A stretch of DNA of 64,000 bases from Fodinibius sediminis. Lineage in GTDB: Bacteria > Bacteroidota > Rhodothermia > Balneolales > Balneolaceae. Below the pieces are notes generated by a model that had not been told where the DNA came from, ran no database searches, and saw nothing but the letters and a program-made list of their open reading frames with translations. Where the stretch lies: NCBI RefSeq assembly GCF_900182555.1, contig NZ_FXTH01000002.1:1-64000 (forward strand). Reading direction: 5' to 3'. Below, piece by piece: positions 9,820 to 17,727 of this stretch (its first letter is position 1; the number at the start of each line of letters is the position of its first letter). Made by a program: the position numbers and the translations under genes.

Positions 9820-10125
9820 ATGACTGATCAAACCCTTACCCTTTTGACAGTAATGGTCGTTTTAACCGCAGCAGTGCTTTTTTCAGGATGTTCACACGGG
9901 CGCCTTATTCTTGAAGGTGAAAGAGGAGGCGTTACCATTGAAAAACACGAGCGCAGACCCTATTACGAACGAGAAACCGGGCGGATCCCCCCGGGCCATA
10001 TGCCTCCTCCCGGAAGCTGCAGGATTTGGTATCCCAATACGCCACCCGGACAACAGCCTCCGCCCGGTGACTGTTACACCCTCTCCCGCAATGTGCCACC
10101 AGGTGCATGGCTTATCAGGGGATAA
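9820..10125 (+). CDS. Small Pro/Gly-rich lipoprotein with duplicated PPG..PPPG.C motif
   Basis: 101 residues from ATG 9820. The leader MTDQTLTLLTVMVVLTAAVL ends in FSGC, a good lipobox. After about 30 residues there are two copies of a short motif, IPPGHMPPPGSC and TPPGQQPPPGDC, each followed by an aromatic residue (CRIWY, CYTL). A third half-copy, VPPGAW, sits near the C-terminus. No function is known to me. The frame is open upstream to 9553, but that part overlaps the DUF1684 gene and is spurious. A strong terminator follows 38 bases later. Confidence 0.7.
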   Translation: MTDQTLTLLTVMVVLTAAVLFSGCSHGRLILEGERGGVTIEKHERRPYYERETGRIPPGHMPPPGSCRIWYPNTPPGQQPPPGDCYTLSRNVPPGAWLIRG

Positions 10126-10162
10126 TGTGATACAACTTATTAATTTTTTTCTGCATCATCGG

Positions 10163-10192
10163 GGGCCTGTTAAAACGACAGGCCCTTTTTTT
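10163..10192 (+). terminator. Rho-independent terminator
   Basis: An 8-bp perfect stem (gggcctgt / acaggccc) with a 7-base loop is followed by seven T residues. It ends the transcript of the small lipoprotein gene. Confidence 0.9.
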
Positions 10193-10530
10193 AAAAAAAG
10201 CAAAGTGCCTTCGTCCTTTTCAGGATTTGTCCTTTTTAATACAATTATAGTGCTAAGCGCTTCTACTGCGGCCTATCTTACCTAAGCCTCGGAACCAGCG
10301 ATATGGGCTGGAATAAATTCGTAAATTTAATCCGCGGCGATATGATCGGTCTCTTCCGCTGATGAGGGCTAACGGACCTCTCCTCGTCTGACAGAAATTT
10401 CAAGAGCTGGAGAGTTGTCACTTCCCGGAGAGTTATAACCAGAGGATGCATTATCCATTTGACCCGATAAATTCCGTAGAACTGCTGTAAATAATAAGTA
10501 AACCGCTTGCTTAGTTTTTATAAAACAATA
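10193..10530. other. Intergenic region without recognised genes
   Basis: About 340 bases between the terminator of the small lipoprotein gene and the terminator of the nrdA transcript. No ORF with coding character, tRNA or repeat was found. A CTGATGAG string occurs at 10359-10366 but no hammerhead ribozyme core surrounds it. Confidence 0.5.
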
Positions 10531-10531
10531 A

Positions 10532-10564
10532 TAAAAACCGCACCGCTGCTGAGCGGCGATGCGG
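10532..10564 (-). terminator. Rho-independent terminator of nrdBA
   Basis: Read on the minus strand, a 9-bp GC-rich stem (ccgcatcgc / gcggtgcgg, one G-T pair) is followed by a T-rich tract. It lies about 80 bases after the nrdA stop codon. Confidence 0.8.
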
Positions 10565-10571
10565 GCTACAG

Positions 10572-10617
10572 GAACAACAATAGCGAGGGACAATTACCAC
10601 CCTGTCTATTGTTGTTC
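10572..10617. repeat. 12-bp perfect inverted repeat downstream of nrdA
   Basis: gaacaacaatag at 10572-10583 is matched by its exact complement at 10606-10617, with a 22-base loop. It lies between the nrdA stop codon and the terminator and could form an AU-rich hairpin in the nrdA 3' untranslated region. Confidence 0.75.
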
Positions 10618-10641
10618 TGCTTAGGTAGTTGATGAGGCCCG

Positions 10642-13053
10642 CTATTCACAGGCCGGACAAATTCTGCGCAGCATGGGGTCCGTGGGACAGGAATCGGCAT
10701 CGGCTTCCAGGGCCTGGTCGACAACGTCATCACCAAACTTTTCACGCGCCTTTGCTTCCAGTTCCGCTTTACCCTCTTCTACCGGATCTGTCTTCTTTGG
10801 GGTTACGTTACTACCAGATGATCCGGGAGCTCCGAACCCTTTACGCGATCCGCGTTTGTTGACCTTTTGGGTGTACTTCTCCCCTTTCACTACTTTATCG
10901 ATGAAGCAGTAATAGGTGGATTTCAGCTTCTTCTCCCACGCATACAGATAGATCTCCTCCATGTCATTGCGCAGTTGCTCATCGATGTACAGCGACTTCG
11001 AAACCGCCTGGTCGATGGATTCCTGGAAGGCGGCGGCAATATCGATCTGTCGCTTGGGATGGATCTCATAAGCCGTCTTATACAACTCCTTATTGATGAT
11101 GCCATCAAGTTCATCAATACGCTGTACCGAGCCGTTATTGGCTTTGATAGTATCGGCCATCTCATCACTCCACTTCCCCTGCTCTTCCAGGTCTTGAATC
11201 AGCTGACGATTGATGACGATGTGCTTTCCGGAAAGGGTATCCCGCGAATAAAGATTACTGAAATAACTGTCGATGGATGAAGTTGTGCCGGTAATAATAG
11301 AGATCGACGCTGTTGGGGCAATGGCCAGCAATACGGCGTTGCGCCGCGGCGGGTAGCTGTAGGGACTGCCCCGTTCTTCCATCTCCTGGTAGTGTTGGAA
11401 GGCCCCCCGTTCTTCGGCCAGCTCTTCGGAAGTACGGTAGGCCACTTCACGCATAAAGAAGCCCAGTTTACGCGCCAGGATGACCGCTTCCTTGGAGTCG
11501 TAGGCGATCTCCAGGTCGATGAGTGCCTCGGCAAAGCCCATCATTCCGATACCCAGCGGACGCAGATCCATGGTGTTTCGTCGGGCCGCCTCGGAGGGAT
11601 AGAAATTCTTATCCAGGATGTTATCGAGCCCGCAAACCATCACTTCAAGCGTATCTTCGAGCTTGTCCCAGTCGATGTCGTCCTGTGCTTCATTAACATG
11701 TTTCGACAGATTCACTGACGCCAGTGTACAGACAGCCGTGGAGTCCGGTCGGTTGGGAATGGAAATCTCCGTGCACAGATTTGAGCTGTTGATAACACTG
11801 TACTGCGGACAGGGATTATGCCGGTTGTGTTCATCTTTGAAGATCAGCCACGGGTGACCGGTCTTTGCCAGCTTAAACAGGTATTTCTTAAAGAAGTTCT
11901 GACTGTCCAGCTTCTTGAACTGCTCCAGCTCACCCGCTTCGGCCTGCTTAATACGCTTCTCATACTTTTGCTTAAAATCCTCGCCTGTTGCATCTACCAA
12001 TTCTCCACAGACTCTGGGATCAAAAAGATAAATGGGTTCCCCCTCCTTGATCCGGTGCATCATCTCATCAGGCATCCAGAGCTTGGTGTTGAGTGAAGGG
12101 GTTCGGAAATAGGCATTGCCCGTCGTCTCGCGCAGGTCCATGAAGCCGTCGATATCAAGGTGCCAGGGCTGCATGGAGATCACCTGTGAACTGCGGCGAC
12201 GTCCCCCCTGCTGGATCGAATTCACCAGCGTATCGAAGATCTTGATGAACGGTATAGCCCCCGAAGACGGAGCATTCAGGGATTCAATATTGGAACCTGT
12301 CGCCCGGATGCGAGTGACATCCGTCCCGACACCCCCTGCATACTTCGCCAGGAAAGCTGTTTCGCGGGCCTTATCCATGATGGAATCCAGTGAGTCGTCG
12401 ACCACGCTCACGTAGCAGGAAGAATACTGCGAGGTGACCGTGCCCGAGTTAAATAGTGTGGGCGTGGAATGCAGATATTCCAGCTTAGAAAGCTTGTTGT
12501 AAATTTTAACAATCTCTTCATTGGAATTACCGATCCCCATGGCTACCCGCATAAAGAACCACTGCGGCTTTTCGATTACCTGCTGGTCACGATTCTTCAT
12601 CAAGTAGCGGTCGTTGAGGGTCGTTAGACCAAAGTAGCCCAGCAGCCCGTCGCGCTCAAAGTTGAGTGAATCGGCCAGTAAATCCAAGTCAAATTCTTTC
12701 AGTCGTTTATCCAGCAATTCCTGTTCAAAAGCCTGTTCAAGGAAATCATGAAAATCATCCAGGCGCCGGTCGATGCCCTTGTTGATAAGCTTCAACAGCT
12801 GACGGGTGGCCAGCGTATCGTACACCGGGTGTTTGGGTATAAGCTGCTCAATAGCTTTGAGGACCAGCCGGTCAAGTTCTTCGGTAGTAACCCGCTCCGG
12901 GACCTTCAGTTCCAGCTCTTTCATAATCAGGAAGACGACTTCGTAGTCATCCTCCACTTCCAGTCCCTGGATGATCTCAAAAATAGCGTTGATAATTTGT
13001 TGCGTACGGAAAGGTTCTTCGGTGCCGTCTCGTTTTATAACTGTTCGTTTCAT
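10642..13053 (-). CDS. nrdA: Class I ribonucleoside-diphosphate reductase, alpha subunit
   Basis: 803 residues. NrdA reduces ribonucleoside diphosphates to deoxy forms with NrdB in the cytoplasm. An ATP-cone occupies residues 1-90 (TVIKRDGTEEPF), giving allosteric activity control. The catalytic centre is complete: SSCYVSVV cysteine, NLCTEI (Asn-Cys-Glu), VCTLASVNLS cysteine and the Tyr-Tyr radical-transfer pair in STYYCF. The C-terminus ends in a CPAC pair, the thioredoxin-facing redox shuttle. It lies 86 bases downstream of nrdB and is followed by a terminator, so the two form an operon. A cobalamin riboswitch sits far upstream. Confidence 0.95.
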   Translation of the reverse strand: MKRTVIKRDGTEEPFRTQQIINAIFEIIQGLEVEDDYEVVFLIMKELELKVPERVTTEELDRLVLKAIEQLIPKHPVYDTLATRQLLKLINKGIDRRLDDFHDFLEQAFEQELLDKRLKEFDLDLLADSLNFERDGLLGYFGLTTLNDRYLMKNRDQQVIEKPQWFFMRVAMGIGNSNEEIVKIYNKLSKLEYLHSTPTLFNSGTVTSQYSSCYVSVVDDSLDSIMDKARETAFLAKYAGGVGTDVTRIRATGSNIESLNAPSSGAIPFIKIFDTLVNSIQQGGRRRSSQVISMQPWHLDIDGFMDLRETTGNAYFRTPSLNTKLWMPDEMMHRIKEGEPIYLFDPRVCGELVDATGEDFKQKYEKRIKQAEAGELEQFKKLDSQNFFKKYLFKLAKTGHPWLIFKDEHNRHNPCPQYSVINSSNLCTEISIPNRPDSTAVCTLASVNLSKHVNEAQDDIDWDKLEDTLEVMVCGLDNILDKNFYPSEAARRNTMDLRPLGIGMMGFAEALIDLEIAYDSKEAVILARKLGFFMREVAYRTSEELAEERGAFQHYQEMEERGSPYSYPPRRNAVLLAIAPTASISIITGTTSSIDSYFSNLYSRDTLSGKHIVINRQLIQDLEEQGKWSDEMADTIKANNGSVQRIDELDGIINKELYKTAYEIHPKRQIDIAAAFQESIDQAVSKSLYIDEQLRNDMEEIYLYAWEKKLKSTYYCFIDKVVKGEKYTQKVNKRGSRKGFGAPGSSGSNVTPKKTDPVEEGKAELEAKAREKFGDDVVDQALEADADSCPTDPMLRRICPACE

Positions 13054-13139
13054 AGTAGTTGGGTTAATTTTATAGTGGCTGCTTGTAGAACATGGCTGCG
13101 CGTTATGCCGCCTCCCTAGCGAATAGCATCCGCGTCGTA

Positions 13140-14156
13140 TTAGTAATTGGTGTATTCGGTGGAGGATACTTCGAAAAAGTTGATCAGCTTCTTGACGTCT
13201 TCTTTCTGCAGAAACCGCAGCGGATTTTCATTAATATGGAATTCCTGCTGAAAACCCAGTTCCTGCAACCTTCGGTCGGTGATGTACTTCAGGTAGCGCT
13301 CCAGCTCGCCGTATGAAATGCCGAGGATCGTACGGTTTCCGAATTTATGCTTTACATATTCGATTTCGAGGGACGTACCTTCCAGAATGACATCCCGGAT
13401 GTCCTGCACGTACTGCTGATCCTCTACAATCTCCGGGTTCTCATCCAGCATGATGAGGATCGCTTCAATGCCGTTCTGCAGGTGCAGCGATTCATCAATC
13501 AGTACCAGCTCTACACCAGAAACCACGTTCTTCATCTTGGCCATATCCTTGAGGGCAAAAAAGTGCGCAAAGGAGGAGTAGAAAAAAATACCCTCCAGGA
13601 TAATATTGTTAAGCAGGATAGCCCGCAGGATCTGCTTCTGTCCCTCGAGCGTATTGGGATCAATCTGCCCGTAGCTAATCTTATCGATTTCATCCACGAT
13701 GAGCGACTGTTTCTTCCGCAGGATGGGATCGTCAAAGGCTACGTCGTACATCTTCTCACGGTCCATGCCGAACGATTGCAGTACAATCTCGAAGAAATCG
13801 CTGTGGATATTCTCCATAAACAGCTGCGTGCTGAAACTCATCTTGGCATGGGGATCGGTAAGCAACGGAAAAAAGGAATTAACCAGTACATTCTGCACCA
13901 GCAACTCCGATGAGCAAAAGTAGCCGACGGCAGTATCAAAGAGATCTTTTTCATCCGCCGATAGCGTGTGATAGTCTAATGCATCCTGTTGAATATTCAG
14001 CTCTTCCGGGAACCAGACAGCTTTTTTCTGCTTTTCATACAGCTCCTTAAAAATCGGATATGAGGGGTCTTCACTGAGTTTAATATTATCACGTACGGAA
14101 GTACGTCCAATGAGTTTGTTGTTCATAAATAAATAAGGTTTGTCGGGACGTATCAT
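13140..14156 (-). CDS. nrdB: Ribonucleotide reductase beta subunit, class Ic-like (no radical tyrosine)
   Basis: 338 residues. The diiron-carboxylate ligands are recognisable: Glu84 (CSSELLVQN), Glu115 and His118 (MENIHSDFF), Glu188 (NNIILEGIFFY), and Glu222 and His225 (LIDESLH). The residue four after His118, which is the radical tyrosine in class Ia, is Phe122, and the first ligand is Glu rather than Asp. Chlamydial class Ic NrdB has both of these changes and uses a Mn/Fe cofactor. The start ATG 14156 has GAGG upstream on the minus strand; Met11 (14126) is an alternative without one. The start codon sits in the loop of a 7-bp hairpin. Confidence 0.93.
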   Translation of the reverse strand: MIRPDKPYLFMNNKLIGRTSVRDNIKLSEDPSYPIFKELYEKQKKAVWFPEELNIQQDALDYHTLSADEKDLFDTAVGYFCSSELLVQNVLVNSFFPLLTDPHAKMSFSTQLFMENIHSDFFEIVLQSFGMDREKMYDVAFDDPILRKKQSLIVDEIDKISYGQIDPNTLEGQKQILRAILLNNIILEGIFFYSSFAHFFALKDMAKMKNVVSGVELVLIDESLHLQNGIEAILIMLDENPEIVEDQQYVQDIRDVILEGTSLEIEYVKHKFGNRTILGISYGELERYLKYITDRRLQELGFQQEFHINENPLRFLQKEDVKKLINFFEVSSTEYTNY

Positions 14157-14165
14157 GGTACGTCC
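14146..14165 (-). promoter_or_regulatory. Hairpin enclosing the nrdB start codon
   Basis: ggacgta (14146-14152) and tacgtcc (14159-14165) form a perfect 7-bp inverted repeat with a 6-base loop. The loop contains the nrdB ATG (14154-14156), and the stem takes in part of the purine-rich ribosome-binding region. It may limit translation initiation. Confidence 0.5.
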
Positions 14166-14218
14166 TCACATATTAAAATTTTATCCTTTTTCCGGATCAG
14201 GCGGGCCGCTTACATTAT

Positions 14219-14506
14219 ATTATCCAGGATGGCAGGGGCCCTTCCCAACCGCGCTTCTTGACGTCGGCAGTTACGAAAATTCCTGGGGGAAAATCGTTTC
14301 GAGCCACTGGTCGCAGCGCGAACCGTCGGTTACGGCGTCGGCCCAATACCAGCTTCTTTCTATTTGGTCCTGTTTAGGATGTTCAGGGCTTCCCGGGGTG
14401 CCATCAACTGTGATTTATCGATCCCGCCTTTCCAGTAGGATTCGACAATTTTTTTAAGGTCTCTTTTAATACCTATCCGCGGATATCCAAGGTTGTGAGT
14501 AAACAT
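14219..14506 (-). pseudogene. metE: Relic of metE, cobalamin-independent methionine synthase
   Basis: From ATG 14506 the minus strand reads as the MetE N-terminus: [19 protein letters not shown], then [14 protein letters not shown], 48 codons to a TAG at 14360-14362. The same frame continues with KEAGIGPTP, again MetE-like, before a second stop. Near 14219-14277 a second scrap reads VTADVKKRGWE and, after a frameshift, LPSLDNIM-like sequence, matching the MetE C-terminal NPDCGxKxRGW region. Intact MetE has about 760 residues, so almost the whole gene is deleted. The relic lies directly between a cobalamin riboswitch and nrdB. The N-terminal match is strong, the C-terminal one moderate. Confidence 0.85.
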
Positions 14507-14613
14507 AAATATGTCGGTTGTTTTAGCTATAATTATTCGAGGAGGGAATACTAAAACATTGAAGAAGGCAGGAATAGAGATGCTTATCTAATTAATAAAA
14601 GAATACAACCTGT

Positions 14614-14670
14614 CTGCCTTTCAACAACGCCTTAACTCCCGAAGGCCTCGTTTACTCGACTTAAAGGCAG
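14614..14670 (-). promoter_or_regulatory. Possible expression platform of the cobalamin riboswitch
   Basis: The 3' strand of riboswitch helix P1 (complement of 14663-14670) can instead pair perfectly over 8 bp with a downstream segment (complement of 14614-14621). A second hairpin (aacgaggcctt region with aaggcgtt) lies between. Mutually exclusive pairings of this sort are typical of riboswitch switching, but the exact mechanism is not resolved. Confidence 0.45.
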
Positions 14671-14858
14671 GTCTCCTGGCTAACCGACAGACTCTTTTGA
14701 CCTTCCCGCCTCGTTTGGGGCTGAGACAGTGGTTATTCAAAAGATACATCGGCTTACAGTTGCGGGAACAGCTCCGGATTTTCCTCCCAATCGTTCGGGA
14801 GAATCACCGGATTCCCTTTTCACCCCGACCGTATCGGGGCACCTTTAAATCTTACTTC
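14658..14858 (-). ncRNA. Cobalamin (B12) riboswitch
   Basis: On the minus strand the conserved blocks of the AdoCbl riboswitch occur in order: GGTGCCCC (14836-14843), GGGAATCCGGTG (14805-14816), AGCTGTTCCCGCAACTGTAAG (split over 14753-14773) and the 3' B12 box GCCAGGAGACCTGCC (14666-14680). Flanking tttaaa/ttaaa segments close helix P1. The class represses downstream genes when cobalamin is plentiful. Immediately downstream is the metE relic, the classical target, and then nrdB-nrdA, which may have inherited the control. Confidence 0.95.
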
Positions 14859-15375
14859 CAAGTAAATAGCTCAGCAGCTCATTGTCAATCAATACTTTTC
14901 CACATTTCCGGCAAGTTGTCAACATTTCAGGGATGCCTTCCTCATAGCGTGCCCCTCAACGCCGGTCTTGGGCCGGGAGCCATGCATTTATCACAACAAT
15001 CTATTTTAAGTTCTGAAGAAAGCAGAGCAGCATGCAGGAGACGCTGAATTAGATAAAAGGGACAAAGAACAAACGCTCGGATGAGCATAAGACAATCAGA
15101 TAGCTGACATCAGAGGTATTATGTTAGCGTTTTAAGGATTCAACGGATGAATCTACTACTATCACCTGCATCTATAGGATCATAATGTGATAATGATAAG
15201 CGCCAAGGGTGTACCATGGAAACAAAGCACATGGTCTCCCGCATTACAGTCCCGGAACCGATCACCGGGAAACGACTGTTGAATGGCATACATAAAATAC
15301 GTATGGTAAGGCATGTAATCATATTTATTCTCAAAAGATCCTTATCCATCAATTTTAACATTCATTCACCTCATT
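14859..15375. other. Intergenic region between riboswitch and DUF1080 gene
   Basis: 517 bases holding the divergent promoters of the riboswitch transcript (minus) and the DUF1080 gene (plus). Two small palindromes are visible: accatg/catggt at 15213-15235, and a two-part stem, acagtc plus cccgg, at 15246-15278. No convincing ORF or tRNA was seen. Confidence 0.5.
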
Positions 15376-16020
15376 ATGACTACTACCAAAAAATTATGTG
15401 CGATCGCCGGAATTATCGGGCTGCTGCTGGGTGGAATGACCAACGTCTGGGCCCAGCAAATGGAAGAAGAATGGATTACCCTTTTTGACGGACAGACGCT
15501 GAACAACTGGAAAGCCAGTGAAAATCCGGGAACCTTTTCTGTAGAGAATGGCAAAATCGTTGTTGACGGTCCGCGTGCCCACCTTTTCTATGTGGGGCCC
15601 GTTGAAGATCATGATTTTCAAAATTTTGAATTTAAAGCTGATGTCATGACAACGGAAGGTTCCAACTCCGGAATCTATTTCCACACCGAATACCAAGAAG
15701 AGGGCTGGCCGGAAAAAGGATACGAAGTGCAGGTAAATAACACCCACGACGATCCGCGAAAAACGGCCAGTCTCTATGCTATCAAGGATGTGATGAACGA
15801 CGCTCCCGCCCGGGACGGCGAGTGGTTTACGATGTATGTCAAGGTCGAAGATCGGGACATCACCATAAAATTGGATGGAGAAACGATGATCGAATACACC
15901 GAACCGGAAGAGGTGGACCGCGAGGGACGCGTGCTTGACAGCGGTACTTTTGCCCTGCAGGGGCATGACCCGGAAAGCAAATTGTACTACAAGAATATTC
16001 GGGTAAAACCACTGAACTGA
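15376..16020 (+). CDS. Secreted DUF1080 (3-keto-disaccharide hydrolase-type) protein
   Basis: 214 residues. A signal peptide (MTTTKKLCAIAGIIGLLLGG, cleavage after NVWA) directs export. The concanavalin-like DUF1080 fold is shown by WITLFDGQTLNNWKA near residue 33, GSNSGIYFHTEYQ near 95, GYEVQVNN near 116 and the final GTFALQGHDPESKLYYKNI. Family members bind or hydrolyse oligosaccharides, including 3-keto-glycosides, in the periplasm or outside. It is monocistronic or leads the small gene 64 bases downstream. Confidence 0.9.
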   Translation: MTTTKKLCAIAGIIGLLLGGMTNVWAQQMEEEWITLFDGQTLNNWKASENPGTFSVENGKIVVDGPRAHLFYVGPVEDHDFQNFEFKADVMTTEGSNSGIYFHTEYQEEGWPEKGYEVQVNNTHDDPRKTASLYAIKDVMNDAPARDGEWFTMYVKVEDRDITIKLDGETMIEYTEPEEVDREGRVLDSGTFALQGHDPESKLYYKNIRVKPLN

Positions 16021-16084
16021 CATCATTCCGCCAAGCATACCCCGGTGACAGTAAACAATTTCAATTGAAAGCCAAAGCAGTATA

Positions 16085-16288
16085 ATGGAAAAGATGGATC
16101 GCCTGCGCGATACGATAACCAACTATATCTATGAAAACGGGACCGAATACCAGCGATTGCTGGTCTCAAAAGAATTTCACCAGGCCCTGCTGACGGAGGC
16201 CGAGGAGCATGATACCCAAGTGGATCTGCCCCGTCTTGAGGTCAAAGAAAATGTTGATTATGACTTTAAGCTCCTTCCCCAATATTAA
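16085..16288 (+). CDS. Small hypothetical protein
   Basis: 67 residues, highly charged and without signal or membrane segment. It begins MEKMDRLRDTITNYIYENG and ends VDYDFKLLPQY. No family recognised. Coding is supported by a clean ATG, gene-like composition and no overlapping better ORF. Confidence 0.6.
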   Translation: MEKMDRLRDTITNYIYENGTEYQRLLVSKEFHQALLTEAEEHDTQVDLPRLEVKENVDYDFKLLPQY

Positions 16289-16410
16289 CATATTCGGCCC
16301 AAAGGGGTTATATAGGCCGGTTCGAGAGAAGTCCTTGTTTCATAATTAGGTAAAAAGTGATTATGTTATGGGGGTATAACTTTAACTACTAAAAGATAAG
16401 CAGAATACTT

Positions 16411-16587
16411 ATGCCACGATGTGAAATTTACAAGGATGTTAAAGGCGAATGGCGATGGCGTAGAACCGCCAAAAACGGTGACATCCAGGCTTATTCCGAT
16501 GGCGGCTTTGAGGATAAAGAGGAATGCAAAAAAGACGGCAAAGAAAAAGGTAACTGTACCAGCTATACCCGCAGTAACTCCTACTAA
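16411..16587 (+). CDS. Small DUF1508/YegP-like protein
   Basis: 58 residues from ATG 16411. The sequence CEIYKDVKGEWRWRRTAKNG followed by DIQAYSDGGFEDKEECKK matches the single-repeat YegP/DUF1508 pattern (FEIYKDxxGEWRWRLKAxNG, then xxSEGYxxKxxC). Function of the family is unknown; it is small and probably cytoplasmic. A terminator follows 23 bases after the stop. Confidence 0.75.
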   Translation: MPRCEIYKDVKGEWRWRRTAKNGDIQAYSDGGFEDKEECKKDGKEKGNCTSYTRSNSY

Positions 16588-16610
16588 AAGCAGGAACCAC
16601 CGCATTGACC

Positions 16611-16646
16611 GGGCTGTTCAATATCAATTGGACAGCCCTAATTTTT
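16611..16646 (+). terminator. Rho-independent terminator
   Basis: gggctgttcaat pairs with attggacagccc (one mismatch) around a 4-base loop and is followed by a T-rich tract. It ends the YegP-like transcript. Confidence 0.85.
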
Positions 16647-16701
16647 ATACGACAGCTTACCATCTCTATTAACTTACTTTGACTCACTACACAACAGAAA
16701 G

Positions 16702-17262
16702 ATGGGACAACGTACCGACCAGATGTTTGAGCGTGGCCAGCTCTTCCTGAATAACGGTAATTATGAACAGGCCCTGCGCTTATTCAACCAGGTGCTCAAC
16801 CGGGAACCGACCCACAAGGGGGCCCTTAAAAACAAAGTGCTTATTCAAATCGCTGAAAGGGAAACGGACAAAGCCAGGGAAAGCATCGAGTTTGCCTTGT
16901 CAGAAAATCCGAAAGATGATGAGCTTCAGGAAATTGCGGGATCTTTCTATATAAATAATAATGATATTGAATCCGGGGTAGCCCACCTCAATCGTGCGGT
17001 TGAGCTCAATGACGGCAATGTACTGGCTCATTACGGGCTGGGGATTGTAACCGCCAATCAATATGAAGATCACCAGCAGGCCGTGTTCCACTTTAGCAAA
17101 GCAATAGAACAGGACCCTGAATTCGCAGATGCATTTTTTAACCGTGGCTGCAGCTATCTTATTGAAAAACAGATGAAACAGGCCAGAAAGGATTTTGTCA
17201 GGGCCCGGGAGCTGGGTCATGAGGAAGCACAGGATCTTTTGGATTCCTATTTCATGGAATGA
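16702..17262 (+). CDS. Tetratricopeptide-repeat protein
   Basis: 186 residues, about four to five TPR units covering nearly the whole chain (FERGQLFLNNGNYEQALRLF at 9-28; AVELNDGNVLAHYGLG at 99-114; AIEQDPEFADAFFNRGCSYL at 134-153). There is no signal peptide, so it is probably a cytoplasmic protein-interaction scaffold. The partner is unknown. It stands alone between a terminator and a long non-coding stretch. Confidence 0.85.
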   Translation: MGQRTDQMFERGQLFLNNGNYEQALRLFNQVLNREPTHKGALKNKVLIQIAERETDKARESIEFALSENPKDDELQEIAGSFYINNNDIESGVAHLNRAVELNDGNVLAHYGLGIVTANQYEDHQQAVFHFSKAIEQDPEFADAFFNRGCSYLIEKQMKQARKDFVRARELGHEEAQDLLDSYFME

Positions 17263-17727
17263 CGCCAGACTTCTTCACAAACAACAGCTTGAATTGCTCT
17301 TTCAAGAGTGTTAGCACAGCTGGACCTTTCCCTCCCTTCGCCTGTTTTTAACCCCGATATAAAATACCACCTTCCACTGCCTGTACAGTCATTCCATAGC
17401 TTAGACATAGCTTTATGCCTTTATCATAACCACTTGATGTTAAACATATTACCCCATATGCCAATAATTCTCTCCCTTCCCTCTTTTAGCTGGGATCAAG
17501 AGGGTACCTTGACATTCTATTTTTCAAAAACAGTAAATCGGTATAGATCTGCATAGCCTAACAACTGCGTTGACTGCATTCAGATGCACCTTCCAGCCAA
17601 CGCCTCTCCGTCCTTAGCCCTCTGGCTATGGCATCAAATAAAAAGCAGAACATATTCCTTAACTTTGGTTCCCGAAAATAGTACTGTAATGGTCTCCCGT
17701 TTCTTTTCCAGGAGTTAATCCATAGCC
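17263..17727. other. Intergenic region without recognised genes
   Basis: 465 bases, AT-richer than the surrounding genes, between the TPR gene and a small membrane-protein gene on the other strand. No convincing ORF, RNA gene or repeat was identified. Confidence 0.5.

Noticed and set aside
10359-10366. CTGATGAG, the core of a hammerhead ribozyme
   Set aside because: No GAAA partner box or matching stems are present nearby.
15213-15278. Two small palindromes before the DUF1080 gene, considered as a riboswitch
   Set aside because: No conserved riboswitch core was recognised; they are simple hairpins or possible operator sites only.
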